The notes below the pieces were generated by a model. The model saw only the letters and a list, made by a program, of their open reading frames with translations, was not told where the DNA came from and did not search any database. The position numbers and the translations under genes are program-made. Below are positions 8,937-19,499 of a stretch of 64,000 nt of DNA, piece by piece (position 1 is the first letter of the stretch; each line of letters opens with the position of its first letter). This DNA comes from Roseimicrobium sp. ORNL1 (GTDB taxonomy: Bacteria > Verrucomicrobiota > Verrucomicrobiia > Verrucomicrobiales > Verrucomicrobiaceae): assembly GCF_011044495.1 (NCBI RefSeq), contig NZ_CP049143.1, positions 4,960,001-5,024,000 on the forward strand. Direction: 5' to 3'.

Positions 8937-11900
8937 TCATTCCGGCGGAAATACCCGTCCCTCCGACAGAATACTGCCTGCGGAAGCCCGGGTTTCCGGC
9001 GGAATGCAACGGGATATCTGATAGCGCTTCTGCTGGGGTTTGTGATAGCGAACCTCCGGCATGATGCAGAGAACCCCCGGCGGTCTTGCTGAGCCTTCGT
9101 AGTAGGTACGCACGACGGCCGGGTCATCGGAGGAGGTCGAGTTGAGAGCGAATCTTTCCATCGGGTACTGCAGGAACTGCCGGCCAAGACGTTCGAGAGC
9201 TTCACGTTTGCCCGGCCACTCTCCACGCAATTCCTTCTCCAGAGCATCCCACGCGGCGTCCAAATCTTCCGGCACATCATCAGGACTTTCAGCTCGCATC
9301 TTCGCAAAAGCCACCGGCCCGAGACCGAGATAAGGGCGGAGGAAGGACACACGGCTCTCGACCTTTGAGTCTTTGAGGCCGCCAAGGGCCGCCAGGTCCA
9401 TGACGGAAGCCATGGCCTCATAGTCCCTGATAGCGCAGGCGTGGATGAAGGCGCGTGCCGCGTTGGTAGCGGTATCGCAGAAGTACCGTGTGGGCTTCGC
9501 GTTTCCATCATCGTTGGGGCGCACGAGCGGTTCCGGGGAATCCAGCGCCTCCAGACAGGCGATGGCACGATACATTGCCTCTGGTGCGGCGGTGATCCTG
9601 AAAGAAAACTTGTCAGGCGAGATTTCGAAAGAGTCGTCCGAGCCCGAAAGGATGGACTTCAGCCAGCCGGTGATTTCCCCTGGCGAATGCGGCGTGGCAA
9701 AGGTGAGCTTGACCGTGCGAGTGGTGATTGCAGGCGCCGCCGTGGGAGCAGGTGCAGGCGCATCCAGCCCCGGAATGGATGCACTTGAAGTCGCCGAAGC
9801 CTCCAGTTCATTGAGGTCCCTTTCGAGCCTCCTCCGGTTGCCTGCTTCTGTCACTAGTGCTGCTTGATCCCTGGCGCGTTTGAGATGCTCCTGAAACCAC
9901 CGACGATCTCCAGACTTCATCAGCAAGGCCGCACGTGCCATGGCTTCGTGGGCATAACCAAGGTAGTAGGGCGGCTCCTGCGTGCTGGCGGCAAGGCAGA
10001 GCTGGGCAAAGCAATGCGCACCAGATTCATCTCGCAGTACGGCATAGACCCGGGAAATTTGCCAGTACGCGATGGATAAGTTCCTGGTCTGGCAGTCGTC
10101 CCGCTGGCGCCAGTGTGCGAGCGAGGCGTGAGCATACGAAAGCATCTGTGCATCTTCCTCGGCAGTGCGTTGATGGCGCATGTCCATCAGTTCCCAGGCC
10201 CGATTAAAAAAATCTGCAGAAAGCTTCTTGTGGTCTGCACTGTCATCAGCCTGATACGCCTCCTCATAAGGTTTGCCAAACCCCGCCAGCAGACGGTCGA
10301 GTGTGACCAGGTTGGGATCGTTGAACGCAGCCCGCTGCGCCAGCTCCGCGTACTGCGAGAGCATCAGTCCCCGCGAGTCCATCATGAACCAGGTAGTGGC
10401 GTTTACATAGAAGTTCCACAGCAGGCTCTCGCGGTTGGAGGACGGCAGGTGATGCAGCGACTTCTTCAAATGCTCCAGGGCCTTCTCCTTGTCTCTCGCA
10501 AACGCCTGACATTGCGCTGCATGGAAGTGCAGGCTGGCGCCATTCACTTGCTGCGTCCCCTCCTCGAGCTCGGGATGGAGCGCGAGGTAGCGTTCGATGA
10601 GCTCCGCAGCCTCGCGATAGCGACGCACGTCCGCGAGCTGCCGCCAGTACTTGCCGGGTGCTTGATCAAAAGTCTTCCACTCGAGTGTGCGCAGGGCTGC
10701 ATCGGAGGTGTCCATGACAGGAGGGTCTGGAGGGGTGGACGGTGGAACGCCGGCGGCAGGCTCATTGACGGCCTGCTCCTTTATCTTCTCTGTGACGGCA
10801 CGGATGAGTGTATCCGCTGCGTTAATACGTGCATCGACTAACTTGATGGCAGGATGCTCGGATCGAAAGGTCGCCAGGAGATTCTTGCGTTGTTCGCGCC
10901 AGGACTGGAGTTCGGAACGCAGACGCGCGAGGTAGGCCTCAGACGCTGCCACATCACTCGCTGGAGGCAGGGGTGGCATGGAAGCTGAATCCACCACCAG
11001 TTGGTCCTCCACAGAAAGCTTCGATTCAGGAACAGCAATTTGCATCTCACCCTGATACACCCCGTGGTCCCGTGATCGGACCTGGAACAGAATGCCTGAG
11101 ACCGCCTGGCCGGGCACAGGAGAAAGGACACCTACAGGTTGCAGATTTCCGCCTGCTTCGCGCGCTGTCGCCTCATCCGGAAAAGCGAAGGCGAGTTCCA
11201 TCACATTGGTGCCACGATAGAGGGTAAACCTCGGTTGCAGAGGTGTGGAACCGGGGACAGCCTTGGGCCCTTCATACATCCTCGCAGCGAGCTGTTCTTG
11301 CTCCCTGCTCATAACTGCGCCGCTCAGGAGGGTCCGCAATTCCACATCACGATTGCTCACCTTCGCGGTGAGCGTCACCACCAGCACATTCCCGCGGACC
11401 GAGTGATTGTAGGCGAAGGGGAACTCCACCCTGCCGTGCTGTCCAGAATGTGGCATCACTGTCCAGAAACAGTGCCCCAGAGCGAACACCACATAGCCCA
11501 GTGCCATCACAAGAAGAACGGGCAGGGCGAATCGGGGATACCAATCCCCTGACACCTTGGGACGTCGGAATAGCAACATCGCCGCTGCCACACATGCCGA
11601 TGAACCCAGCATCAGGTAGCCCAATCCCGCACCCCAGCCTGCAGCGGCGGGCGGCGGGGTCAGCGTTTGCAATTCATTGCGCGAGACAGCCGTGACTCGC
11701 TCGGCAGAAGCAACCGTCTTGCGTGTAGCATCCAATCTGTCTTGGAGTTCTGCCTTTTTCCCCTGATCCGATGCCTGCCGCTGCTGATCTTGTGCATCAC
11801 GGAGCATCCCTTGCAGACGGTCCAGGTTGGCTTCATGAACAATCAAACGCTGTTGCAGCACCGTCTTGTGTCGGAGGTAGGTGGCCTGTTCGCGAGCCTG

Positions 11901-14315
11901 TACGACGGAGTAGGACCCCAGATGAGCGATCGGAACGACGAGAGCCGCCAGCAACATGAACACTCCCAAGGCCACCTTCCATGGACTGCGGCCTGGTGGA
12001 GGCTGCGATACGGTGGGCGGACCACTCACCCGCCACAAGTACCATGAAGCCAGCGGTAGCAGCACGGCCCCGAGCCAGAACGCCGGCACGATGAATGCCT
12101 CTGTCGGTGCAGGATTCCATCCCGATGATGATTCACCGGCCAGACTCATTGCAGAGAAGCACGCAAACCCCACGACGGGCAATACGAGCAACCACCCGCA
12201 CACGGCAGTGGCGCGCAGCCAGATGCGTGTGGCAGCGTCCGAGAGCATTCCCCGCCTCATCACCCAGTGTGCCAGGCAGGTGGATACACCCCATGTCACC
12301 AGAAACGCGGAGATGAGAAACCTGTCCTTGATCCCACCTCCAGTCAGCTCGCTCAGCCAGTAGATGAGAAAGGGAACGACAAATGCCATGACTACGCCCA
12401 CGGCCGCTGCGGTTCTCTGGGAGGCATTGGGGCGCGTATGGGGCATCACGGGCAGGTCCCCGTATCCCACGGTCGCTGCTCCGGTTGTTGAAGAAGCGCC
12501 CACCAACTCCTGTCCCAGTCCCCTGATAAGAGCAAAGGAGAGAAAGAAGGTGGTCCACAGGGCATTGAAGGCGGGTGTGGGCGCATCTCCCAGCAACAGC
12601 ATCATGAGTGCGGTCGTGTGTCCCGAGAAAGCGGCAGACATTCCGCAGAAGGCCAGCAACAACGTGAGGATGCGCCACCACCGAATTCGCACTCCCTGAC
12701 TGCGATCCACTAGTGGCGCAGCAAAGGCCCGCTGCGCAGGTGGCAGCCGGTCTCCCGCGCGCTGCTCTGCGGCCACACAATACCACAACGCCATCCAGAC
12801 GATGGCCGCGACAAGCCCCATGGCATAAGACCAGGTGAGCAGATTCACTGAGCGCTCGATCTGCGGCCCGCCCGCCGCGGTGCGGCCAACGGGTTTGCCA
12901 TCCACGTCCACGGTTGGCACGGTGGCTTGGCGCGTCGTTTCGCTCCACCAGGCATCGGGCACACCGAACTCTCCTCTGATGACCCACTCGTCCTTGCTGT
13001 TGAGAACATACGGCCGCTCCGCCGGTACAATGAGTGCAGGATGGGCGCGATATTTCGACACCGGCATCATGAAACAAGCGGTCAGCAACACGCCCGCAAT
13101 CAACAGGCACCAGAAGAGCATCTGCCTGCTGGCAAGACTCCGCGCCACAAACCGCTGCATCCATGGACGGAAGGGCCGGGGTGTTGCAACACCCGCTGGT
13201 ATCGGCGTGCCCGGCTGCGCAGGTGGTGCAGAAGCAGATACCGAACTCACCTCCTCGATACGTGTACGCAAATCCGCCGCGGTTTGCCAGCGCATCTCGG
13301 GCTTCTTCTCCAACGCGCGCAGCACAATTTCATCCAACCGCACATCGATGTGCAGATTCTTCAATCGCGAACTAGCGGCCTCCATCTGCCTGGCAGGAAG
13401 TTCTCCCGTCAGCATCTCGTAGAAGACCACACCCAGGGAATAGATGTCCGCCCGGCTATCCACACGCTCTGGAGCACTCGCCTGCTCCGGCGCCATGTAG
13501 GCAGGCGTGCCCAGCGCCGTCTCCGGCTGCGTCACGCCCAATGCGGAAGGCGCAGATTCTTTCGGCTCGCTCCCTACGGTATAGGATGGTGTCCCATTTC
13601 CCATCATCTTCGCGATGCCGAAGTCCGCAATCTTCACCTGGCCGCGCCGGTCGAGCAGCAGGTTCTCCGGCTTGATATCCCGGTGCACAATACCGCGCTC
13701 GTGGGCAAACTGCAGGGCATCGCAGAGTGGCGGCACAATCTTCAGCGCCTCCTCCGCCGTCAGCTTCCGCTGGTCCAGGAGCTGGCGCAGGTTCACCCCA
13801 TCCACATATTCCATCAGGAGATAATAGAATCCATCACCCGCACCCTCCGATGACGGGCCGGTGACGCCGAAGTCATACACCGTGACGATGTGCGAATGAC
13901 TCAGCAAGGCCAGCGCCTGCGCCTCCCGGGTGAAGCGCTCTGCAAAGGCCGCGTCCTTCTCACGCTCGGGCGCCAGGAGCTTGAGCGCCACAAGCCGGTT
14001 CAGCGACTTTTGCCGCGCCTTGTACACCACGCCCATGCCGCCTCGGCCCAGGCACTCCAGGATTTCGAGCTGTGGGAAATGCGGCGCCAGTGCTTCCGGC
14101 GTGAGCGGCGGAGAGGGTGGCTTGGGCGGCTCCGCCGGTTGCGTGGGTGAGACTGCCGTGGGCTCCAGAGTGAGGTTCAGCAGCAGGCAGGCAGGACACT
14201 GGCCTTCCGGAGCATCCGCCGGCAATACCGCTCCGCAGTGCGGGCAGGTGCGCACAGGAGGAGGTGATGAAGAGGATTGAGACCCAAGTGGGTCGCTGTC
14301 GGTGGTGCTCATCAC
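8937..14315 (-). CDS. Giant membrane Ser/Thr protein kinase with zinc ribbon and TPR-like region
   Basis: 1,792 residues. A zinc-ribbon (CPHCG and CPACL, residues 22-44) precedes a Hanks-type kinase domain (about 80-345) with glycine loop LGRGGMGVVYKA, VALKLL lysine, HRDIKPENLL (near 209) and DFG. Six or more hydrophobic segments lie between about 395 and 830. A coiled coil rich in Gln/Arg follows (LQGMLRDAQDQQRQAS region), another membrane segment pair, then a long helical TPR-like part (about 1180-1560) and a C-terminal globular tail. The kinase would face the cytoplasm. It is divergent from an ECF sigma factor, a pairing common in planctomycetes and verrucomicrobia, suggesting the kinase controls that sigma factor. 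That link is inference from context. Confidence 0.92.
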   Translation of the reverse strand: MMSTTDSDPLGSQSSSSPPPVRTCPHCGAVLPADAPEGQCPACLLLNLTLEPTAVSPTQPAEPPKPPSPPLTPEALAPHFPQLEILECLGRGGMGVVYKARQKSLNRLVALKLLAPEREKDAAFAERFTREAQALALLSHSHIVTVYDFGVTGPSSEGAGDGFYYLLMEYVDGVNLRQLLDQRKLTAEEALKIVPPLCDALQFAHERGIVHRDIKPENLLLDRRGQVKIADFGIAKMMGNGTPSYTVGSEPKESAPSALGVTQPETALGTPAYMAPEQASAPERVDSRADIYSLGVVFYEMLTGELPARQMEAASSRLKNLHIDVRLDEIVLRALEKKPEMRWQTAADLRTRIEEVSSVSASAPPAQPGTPIPAGVATPRPFRPWMQRFVARSLASRQMLFWCLLIAGVLLTACFMMPVSKYRAHPALIVPAERPYVLNSKDEWVIRGEFGVPDAWWSETTRQATVPTVDVDGKPVGRTAAGGPQIERSVNLLTWSYAMGLVAAIVWMALWYCVAAEQRAGDRLPPAQRAFAAPLVDRSQGVRIRWWRILTLLLAFCGMSAAFSGHTTALMMLLLGDAPTPAFNALWTTFFLSFALIRGLGQELVGASSTTGAATVGYGDLPVMPHTRPNASQRTAAAVGVVMAFVVPFLIYWLSELTGGGIKDRFLISAFLVTWGVSTCLAHWVMRRGMLSDAATRIWLRATAVCGWLLVLPVVGFACFSAMSLAGESSSGWNPAPTEAFIVPAFWLGAVLLPLASWYLWRVSGPPTVSQPPPGRSPWKVALGVFMLLAALVVPIAHLGSYSVVQAREQATYLRHKTVLQQRLIVHEANLDRLQGMLRDAQDQQRQASDQGKKAELQDRLDATRKTVASAERVTAVSRNELQTLTPPPAAAGWGAGLGYLMLGSSACVAAAMLLFRRPKVSGDWYPRFALPVLLVMALGYVVFALGHCFWTVMPHSGQHGRVEFPFAYNHSVRGNVLVVTLTAKVSNRDVELRTLLSGAVMSREQEQLAARMYEGPKAVPGSTPLQPRFTLYRGTNVMELAFAFPDEATAREAGGNLQPVGVLSPVPGQAVSGILFQVRSRDHGVYQGEMQIAVPESKLSVEDQLVVDSASMPPLPPASDVAASEAYLARLRSELQSWREQRKNLLATFRSEHPAIKLVDARINAADTLIRAVTEKIKEQAVNEPAAGVPPSTPPDPPVMDTSDAALRTLEWKTFDQAPGKYWRQLADVRRYREAAELIERYLALHPELEEGTQQVNGASLHFHAAQCQAFARDKEKALEHLKKSLHHLPSSNRESLLWNFYVNATTWFMMDSRGLMLSQYAELAQRAAFNDPNLVTLDRLLAGFGKPYEEAYQADDSADHKKLSADFFNRAWELMDMRHQRTAEEDAQMLSYAHASLAHWRQRDDCQTRNLSIAYWQISRVYAVLRDESGAHCFAQLCLAASTQEPPYYLGYAHEAMARAALLMKSGDRRWFQEHLKRARDQAALVTEAGNRRRLERDLNELEASATSSASIPGLDAPAPAPTAAPAITTRTVKLTFATPHSPGEITGWLKSILSGSDDSFEISPDKFSFRITAAPEAMYRAIACLEALDSPEPLVRPNDDGNAKPTRYFCDTATNAARAFIHACAIRDYEAMASVMDLAALGGLKDSKVESRVSFLRPYLGLGPVAFAKMRAESPDDVPEDLDAAWDALEKELRGEWPGKREALERLGRQFLQYPMERFALNSTSSDDPAVVRTYYEGSARPPGVLCIMPEVRYHKPQQKRYQISRCIPPETRASAGSILSEGRVFPPE

Positions 14316-14339
14316 TGCATCACTTAAACATGACGGTGG

Positions 14340-14426
14340 GAATGTTGGGAGTTTTTTACCATCTATGGGTTGGTGGTCGATGATTTTTGATTTGGTCGCC
14401 CCAACACCGAAAACATTCCAACATTC
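14340..14426. promoter_or_regulatory. Inverted repeat in the kinase/sigma divergent promoter region
   Basis: GAATGTTGG at 14340-14348 is repeated in inverted orientation as CCAACATTC at 14418-14426, with an extra ACATTCC next to the right copy. The repeats flank the centre of the 170-bp region between the divergent kinase and sigma factor genes. They could be sites for a regulator or for the sigma factor itself; no function is shown by the sequence alone. Confidence 0.35.
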
Positions 14427-14485
14427 ACCTCTGGATGCTTAACTGACAGTGCGACCAGCTCACGCACGTTCGCCACCAGCCTCCC

Positions 14486-15217
14486 ATGCCGCAACCCTCC
14501 CCCTCCCCGCATTTCCTTACCACGCGCTGGTCTCTCGTTGTTGCAGCGCGGGACGCAGGTTCACCCGGAGCGGATGCGGCGCTGGAGCACCTTTGCCGGA
14601 CCTACTGGTATCCACTGTATGCCTTTGTCCGCCGGCAGGGTCACAGCCCGGAGGACGCGCAGGATCTCACGCAGGAATTTTTCGCCCGCTTACTGGAGAA
14701 GCAGTGGATGAACGCAGCGGAACCTTCGCGGGGTCACTTCCGCACCTTCCTCCTCGTGGCGCTGAAGAGATTCCTCCTCAATGAATGGGACCGCGCGCGT
14801 GCCCTCAAACGCGGCGGGGCTGTGCAGCACGTGGCGCTGGATGCCGGTGATGCCGAGGAGCGCTTCCTGAAAGAACCCGCGGTAACTGCTTCTCCGGAGC
14901 GGCAGTTCGAGCGGCGTTGGGCACTCACGCTTCTGGACCGCTCCATGGCAAAGCTGAAGGACGAGTATGCCGAAGACTCCCGCAGTGCCGAGTTTGAAGC
15001 ATTGAAGGAATATCTCTCCGCCCCGCGCGGCAGCATTCCCTACGCGGAGATCGCTTCCACACTGGGCGTACCCCAGGGCACCGCGCGCGCCGCCGTGCAC
15101 CATTTGCGCCGCCGCTTCGGCGAACTCTTCCGTGCCGAGGTTGCCGATACCGTTTCCAAACCCGACGACGTGCAGGAGGAGGTGCGATACCTCGCCGGGT
15201 TGCTGGGTGGGGAGTAA
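14486..15217 (+). CDS. ECF-type RNA polymerase sigma factor (planctomycete/verrucomicrobial group)
   Basis: 243 residues. Region 2 shows TYWYPLYAFVRRQGHSPEDAQDLTQEFFARLL, broken here as YPLYAFVRRQ and EDAQDLTQEFF, the core-binding helix typical of this subgroup. Region 4 contains IPYAEIASTLGVPQGTARAAVHHLRRRF (helix-turn-helix around residues 190-215). The linker is longer than in classical ECF sigmas. It directs RNA polymerase to an unknown regulon. No anti-sigma factor gene is adjacent; instead the divergent partner is a membrane Ser/Thr kinase, which may regulate it by phosphorylation. ATG 14486 gives the expected length. Confidence 0.9.
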   Translation: MPQPSPSPHFLTTRWSLVVAARDAGSPGADAALEHLCRTYWYPLYAFVRRQGHSPEDAQDLTQEFFARLLEKQWMNAAEPSRGHFRTFLLVALKRFLLNEWDRARALKRGGAVQHVALDAGDAEERFLKEPAVTASPERQFERRWALTLLDRSMAKLKDEYAEDSRSAEFEALKEYLSAPRGSIPYAEIASTLGVPQGTARAAVHHLRRRFGELFRAEVADTVSKPDDVQEEVRYLAGLLGGE

Positions 15218-15406
15218 AAGCGAACACGCGGCTTTGGCAGTCTCCACCTCGGCTCGGGATTCCCCCCATGCCGCAAATTTTTTGCTCAATTCGCCACCCT
15301 CGCCGTCACCAGAGGTCTCAAACCGACAAGATCGACCCAACCGAGGGCCCGAGCCTACGCGAAAGTGCCCTCCGCCTTGCTAATTAGTCACGTCCCGCCC
15401 TCTGCG

Positions 15407-16909
15407 ATGTCCGTTCCCACCCATTCCCCCTCCCTTCAGGACGTGCCCCGGCTGGTGCCGGCTCGCAACGCTGAACTGGAGATGCTTCAGCCCTTCGGCC
15501 ACGATGTCTGCGCCCACTGGCGCGATGCCCTGCATGGCTCCGAAGTGCCGATGCATGAGGACGCCCTGCAAGCCCTGCGGGTGCTGGAATCCGAGGGCCG
15601 GGTGACCCTGCTCCATGCACCCCGTGCCGGCCATGGCAAGACCCACCTGCTGGGCCGGGTGGCCCGCCGTCTGCAGGAAGACGCAGTCGTGGCAGGCCTC
15701 CCCTGGATCTCACTGGAAGGACTAAGCTGGTCTGCGACCGGTCGCGGCATGCTTCAGGACCTGGCGAGCGCGGGCAGGCACCCCACCCTGCTCCAGCGCG
15801 TGAGCGCTGGTGTGCTGGCCACCCTGTTGCGCCGCATGATTCAGACCGGGCGCATCCCCTGCACGGATCCGGTGCAGGCCATGCGGGTGCTTTCGCAAGA
15901 CCCCACGGACCTTTTCGCGGAAGGCAAGAGCGCCAGCGTCATCGGCTCCTGGTTCCGCCGCCACTTTGAGCAACTGGCGAAGCCACTCGCCGAATGCGCC
16001 GGGCATTACGACGCCGATGCCCTGGAAGGCTGGCTGCGCGGCCTGTTCCACTATTTGGAAAACCCCTGTGCCACCGCCGTAGCGGCGCTGGAGGCGCCTC
16101 TTGAGAAGGATGGCGCGGTGGAAGTCACGCGCTTCGTGCGCCTCATCACCGCGTGGAAGCCGCTGGTGCTCGTGGCGGACCATATGGACGGCGTGTACCG
16201 CAATCAGGAGGCGGGCGTAGCCATCGCACGCATGGCGCTGGCGTTTGTCTCCATGCCAGGAGTGCATGTGATGCTGAGCATGAATCAGGACCTGTGGGAG
16301 ACAACCTTCGGCGGGCACCTTCCCAGCGCCCTGGAAGACCGGCTGAGCTCCTACAGTGTGCCCTTGCGTGGCCCCACCCCACAGGAGGCGCAGTCCCTCA
16401 TCAGGATGCGCCTGCAGGATGCCGGCGTGGAGGAAGAGCACGCACACGGATTTTTGAATTTCCTGGACCTCGATCGCTTCTTCCTCAGCCAAGCGGTGGG
16501 CAGCGTGTCTGTCCGAGGCCTGCTGCGCCATGCCGCACAGGTGTGGCGTCACTGGCTGGCAGCCGGAGCACCTTCGGCATCGCCGCACCAGGACATGCCT
16601 GTGGCGGCGACAGCGACCACCACGCCATTCCCCGCCACCAGAGGTGGCAACACCCCAGCGCCACCTTCACCCGCAGCCCCACCTCCGAAGGCAGAAGACG
16701 ACGGGACATTCCCTTCGTTCCCCCTTGGTGAGAATGATAAACCGGGCACCGAAGATGACGAGGCGTTGAAGAAGCTGGCCGAACATCTCGCTCAAGACTC
16801 GGGAGGCCGCGTCGTGGACCTCTCCAGCGCCCCCGGATCCCTGCCTCCCGCAGGCCCCACGCCACCACAGGTGATCAATATCGTGCCGGTTGGCGCCGCT
16901 CGTCAGTAG
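15407..16909 (+). CDS. AAA/STAND-like P-loop ATPase of unknown role
   Basis: About 500 residues from ATG 15407; a GTG at 15365 is also in frame. A Walker A motif APRAGHGKTHLLG lies near residue 74 and a Walker-B-like PLVLVADHMDG near 253. The segment around VMLSMNQDLWE resembles sensor 1, and DRLSSYSVPLRGPT with LLRHAAQVWRHWL resembles the lid region of ORC/KAP-type ATPases. After residue 400 the protein becomes Pro/Ala-rich and disordered, ending in VINIVPVGA. No membrane segments are seen. It stands alone between the sigma factor and an orphan ABC ATPase. Function unknown; a role as a molecular switch or loader is only suggested by fold. Confidence 0.75.
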   Translation: MSVPTHSPSLQDVPRLVPARNAELEMLQPFGHDVCAHWRDALHGSEVPMHEDALQALRVLESEGRVTLLHAPRAGHGKTHLLGRVARRLQEDAVVAGLPWISLEGLSWSATGRGMLQDLASAGRHPTLLQRVSAGVLATLLRRMIQTGRIPCTDPVQAMRVLSQDPTDLFAEGKSASVIGSWFRRHFEQLAKPLAECAGHYDADALEGWLRGLFHYLENPCATAVAALEAPLEKDGAVEVTRFVRLITAWKPLVLVADHMDGVYRNQEAGVAIARMALAFVSMPGVHVMLSMNQDLWETTFGGHLPSALEDRLSSYSVPLRGPTPQEAQSLIRMRLQDAGVEEEHAHGFLNFLDLDRFFLSQAVGSVSVRGLLRHAAQVWRHWLAAGAPSASPHQDMPVAATATTTPFPATRGGNTPAPPSPAAPPPKAEDDGTFPSFPLGENDKPGTEDDEALKKLAEHLAQDSGGRVVDLSSAPGSLPPAGPTPPQVINIVPVGAARQ

Positions 16910-16927
16910 CCAGCAATCCGTAATTCG

Positions 16928-17030
16928 GAGGGCGGAGTTCGAAGTCCGGAGGGAGAGGGTCGTCTCGTGCCGTTCTGGGCATGCATTCGGCATTTGGCAT
17001 TCCGCACTTCGGGATCCGAACTCCGCCCTC
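16928..17030. repeat. Inverted repeat element between two ATPase genes
   Basis: GAGGGCGGAGTTCG at 16928-16941 is perfectly repeated in inverse at 17017-17030. The 75-base interior contains tandem-like TTCGGCATTTGGCATTCCG text. It fills the gap upstream of the ABC ATPase and may be a dispersed non-coding repeat of about 105 bp. Confidence 0.5.
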
Positions 17031-17121
17031 GCTGAATACTGACCTACTGAGTACGGATCACTATTGACCTTTCCCTCCATTCCCCCCACTTTCGGGCTCT
17101 TCAAGAAACCCGTCCCTACCC

Positions 17122-17910
<789 letters not shown>

Positions 17911-17950
17911 GCCTCTCCCGAACACTCTCCGCGCTTCGTGCGCACCTTTC

Positions 17951-19171
17951 ATGACCCCCCTTTTCAGAAAATTTCTCGGCATCAACTGGATCCTGTTCTT
18001 GAACATGATCCTCCTGCTCGCCTGGGGGATCTATGCCATCTACAATGCCTCCTCCTTCCGCGATGGCACCGCGCTCGCGGGCAAGTGGCGCGAACAGGTG
18101 ATGTGGGGAGGCCTGGGGCTGATTTTCTTCTTCTCAGCTGCTCTCGTGGATTACAAATGGGTGCGCTGGGGGGCTCCCTTTGTCTATGTGGCAGGTATCG
18201 CCGGCCTGGTGGCGGTGAAACTTTTCGCCAAGGACATCAAGGGGGCGAAGAGCTGGATCGACCTCGGCCCGGTGAACTTCCAGGGCTCGCAGCTTGCCAT
18301 CGTGGCCACCATCATCGCCCTTGCCGTGATCCTGGGTGATCTGCACCGCATCTTCCCCGCGTTCCGACATCACTGGCTGCGGCTGGCGGTATCCGGCATC
18401 CTCGCATCTGTGCCCATGTTCATGGTGTTGAAGGAGCCCGACCTTGGCTCCGCGCTGGTATATGGACCCGTTATCGTGTCCATGCTGCTCGTGGGAAACA
18501 TTCCCTTCCGCTACCTCATCACCATGTTTCTGGCGGTCATGTGCGTGATCCCCATCGCCTACTTCTTTGGCCTGAAGCCCTACCAGAAGAAGCGCGTGGA
18601 AGTGTGGATTGCCATGCTCTCCAATGAGAAGGTGAACATCCAGGACGAGGCCTACATGGCGGACAAAATCCAAATCGCCGTGGGCTCCGCCGGCTTTGAA
18701 GGCAAGGGACCACTCTCCATCAAGGCCGAAGATCCTGTTACCAAGGAGCGCCGCACCATCCACCGCTCCTTCTACAGCGCCACGGAATCCATCAATGACT
18801 TCATCTACTCCGTGATTGTGGAGGAGTTCGGATTCCGGGGAGGCCTCATGCAGATAGTAGGCACCGCCATGTTATTACTACAGTGTGTCTTCGTCGCCTT
18901 CTACGCGCGGGACAATCTAGGCAGGCTACTGGTTGTGGGCGTGGTGGGCATGCAATTCGCGCATGCCATGCAAAACATGGGGATGAACGTCCTCATGATG
19001 CCCATCACCGGTCTTCCACTGCCCTTCATCAGCTACGGCGGCACCTTCCTGATCATGTGCATGTTCCTCATGGGCCTGGTGCAGAGCGTTTGGGTGCACC
19101 GCAACATGTCCCCCGTGAAGAAGTCCAACACCGGTCGCCGCAGCGAGCTGGAAGAGGATGATGAGTTTTGA
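17951..19171 (+). CDS. rodA: Rod-shape-determining SEDS protein RodA (peptidoglycan polymerase)
   Basis: About 406 residues from ATG 17951; the frame is open further upstream but that part overlaps the ABC gene. At least nine hydrophobic segments are visible. Conserved SEDS signatures are GAKSWIDLGPVNFQGSQ, LKEPDLGSALVYGP (containing the catalytic-type Asp) and LPFISYGGT near the C-terminus. SEDS proteins polymerise glycan strands from lipid II together with a class B penicillin-binding protein. RodA is favoured over FtsW by the motif pattern and by the absence of division genes nearby. The segment between KVNIQDEAYMADKI and the ESINDFIYSVIVEEFG motif contains an insertion (IKAEDPVTKERRTIHRS) in the large loop. 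Ends in an acidic tail. Confidence 0.9.
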   Translation: MTPLFRKFLGINWILFLNMILLLAWGIYAIYNASSFRDGTALAGKWREQVMWGGLGLIFFFSAALVDYKWVRWGAPFVYVAGIAGLVAVKLFAKDIKGAKSWIDLGPVNFQGSQLAIVATIIALAVILGDLHRIFPAFRHHWLRLAVSGILASVPMFMVLKEPDLGSALVYGPVIVSMLLVGNIPFRYLITMFLAVMCVIPIAYFFGLKPYQKKRVEVWIAMLSNEKVNIQDEAYMADKIQIAVGSAGFEGKGPLSIKAEDPVTKERRTIHRSFYSATESINDFIYSVIVEEFGFRGGLMQIVGTAMLLLQCVFVAFYARDNLGRLLVVGVVGMQFAHAMQNMGMNVLMMPITGLPLPFISYGGTFLIMCMFLMGLVQSVWVHRNMSPVKKSNTGRRSELEEDDEF

Positions 19172-19226
19172 TTCCCGCAGAAGTGCGCTCTCAGGCCGCT
19201 GCAAATATGGCAGCGGAGAAAAAGAA

Positions 19227-19302
<76 letters not shown>

Positions 19303-19306
19303 CAAT

Positions 19307-19325
19307 GCTGCATTTTTAATGCAGC
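19307..19325. terminator. Short perfect hairpin next to the tRNA gene
   Basis: GCTGCATT at 19307-19314 pairs perfectly with AATGCAGC at 19318-19325 around a TTT loop. It lies just 5' of the tRNA on its strand and 135 bases after rodA on the other. It may end rodA transcription or mark the tRNA promoter region; it has no strong T-run. Confidence 0.35.
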
Positions 19326-19499
19326 CCGCCCACTATGGAGGAGATTCCCCCACGGGCAAGAAATGATGTCACCGTGAATCAGGTAAAACACCGATGGCAT
19401 GTAGGCAGCGTTCTCGCGCTTCTGAAGAAGACCGGAAAATAATTCACGTCAGGTGGAAGATTTCCCGCGCAGGAATTGCTGCATGACGGAAGCTTGTCC

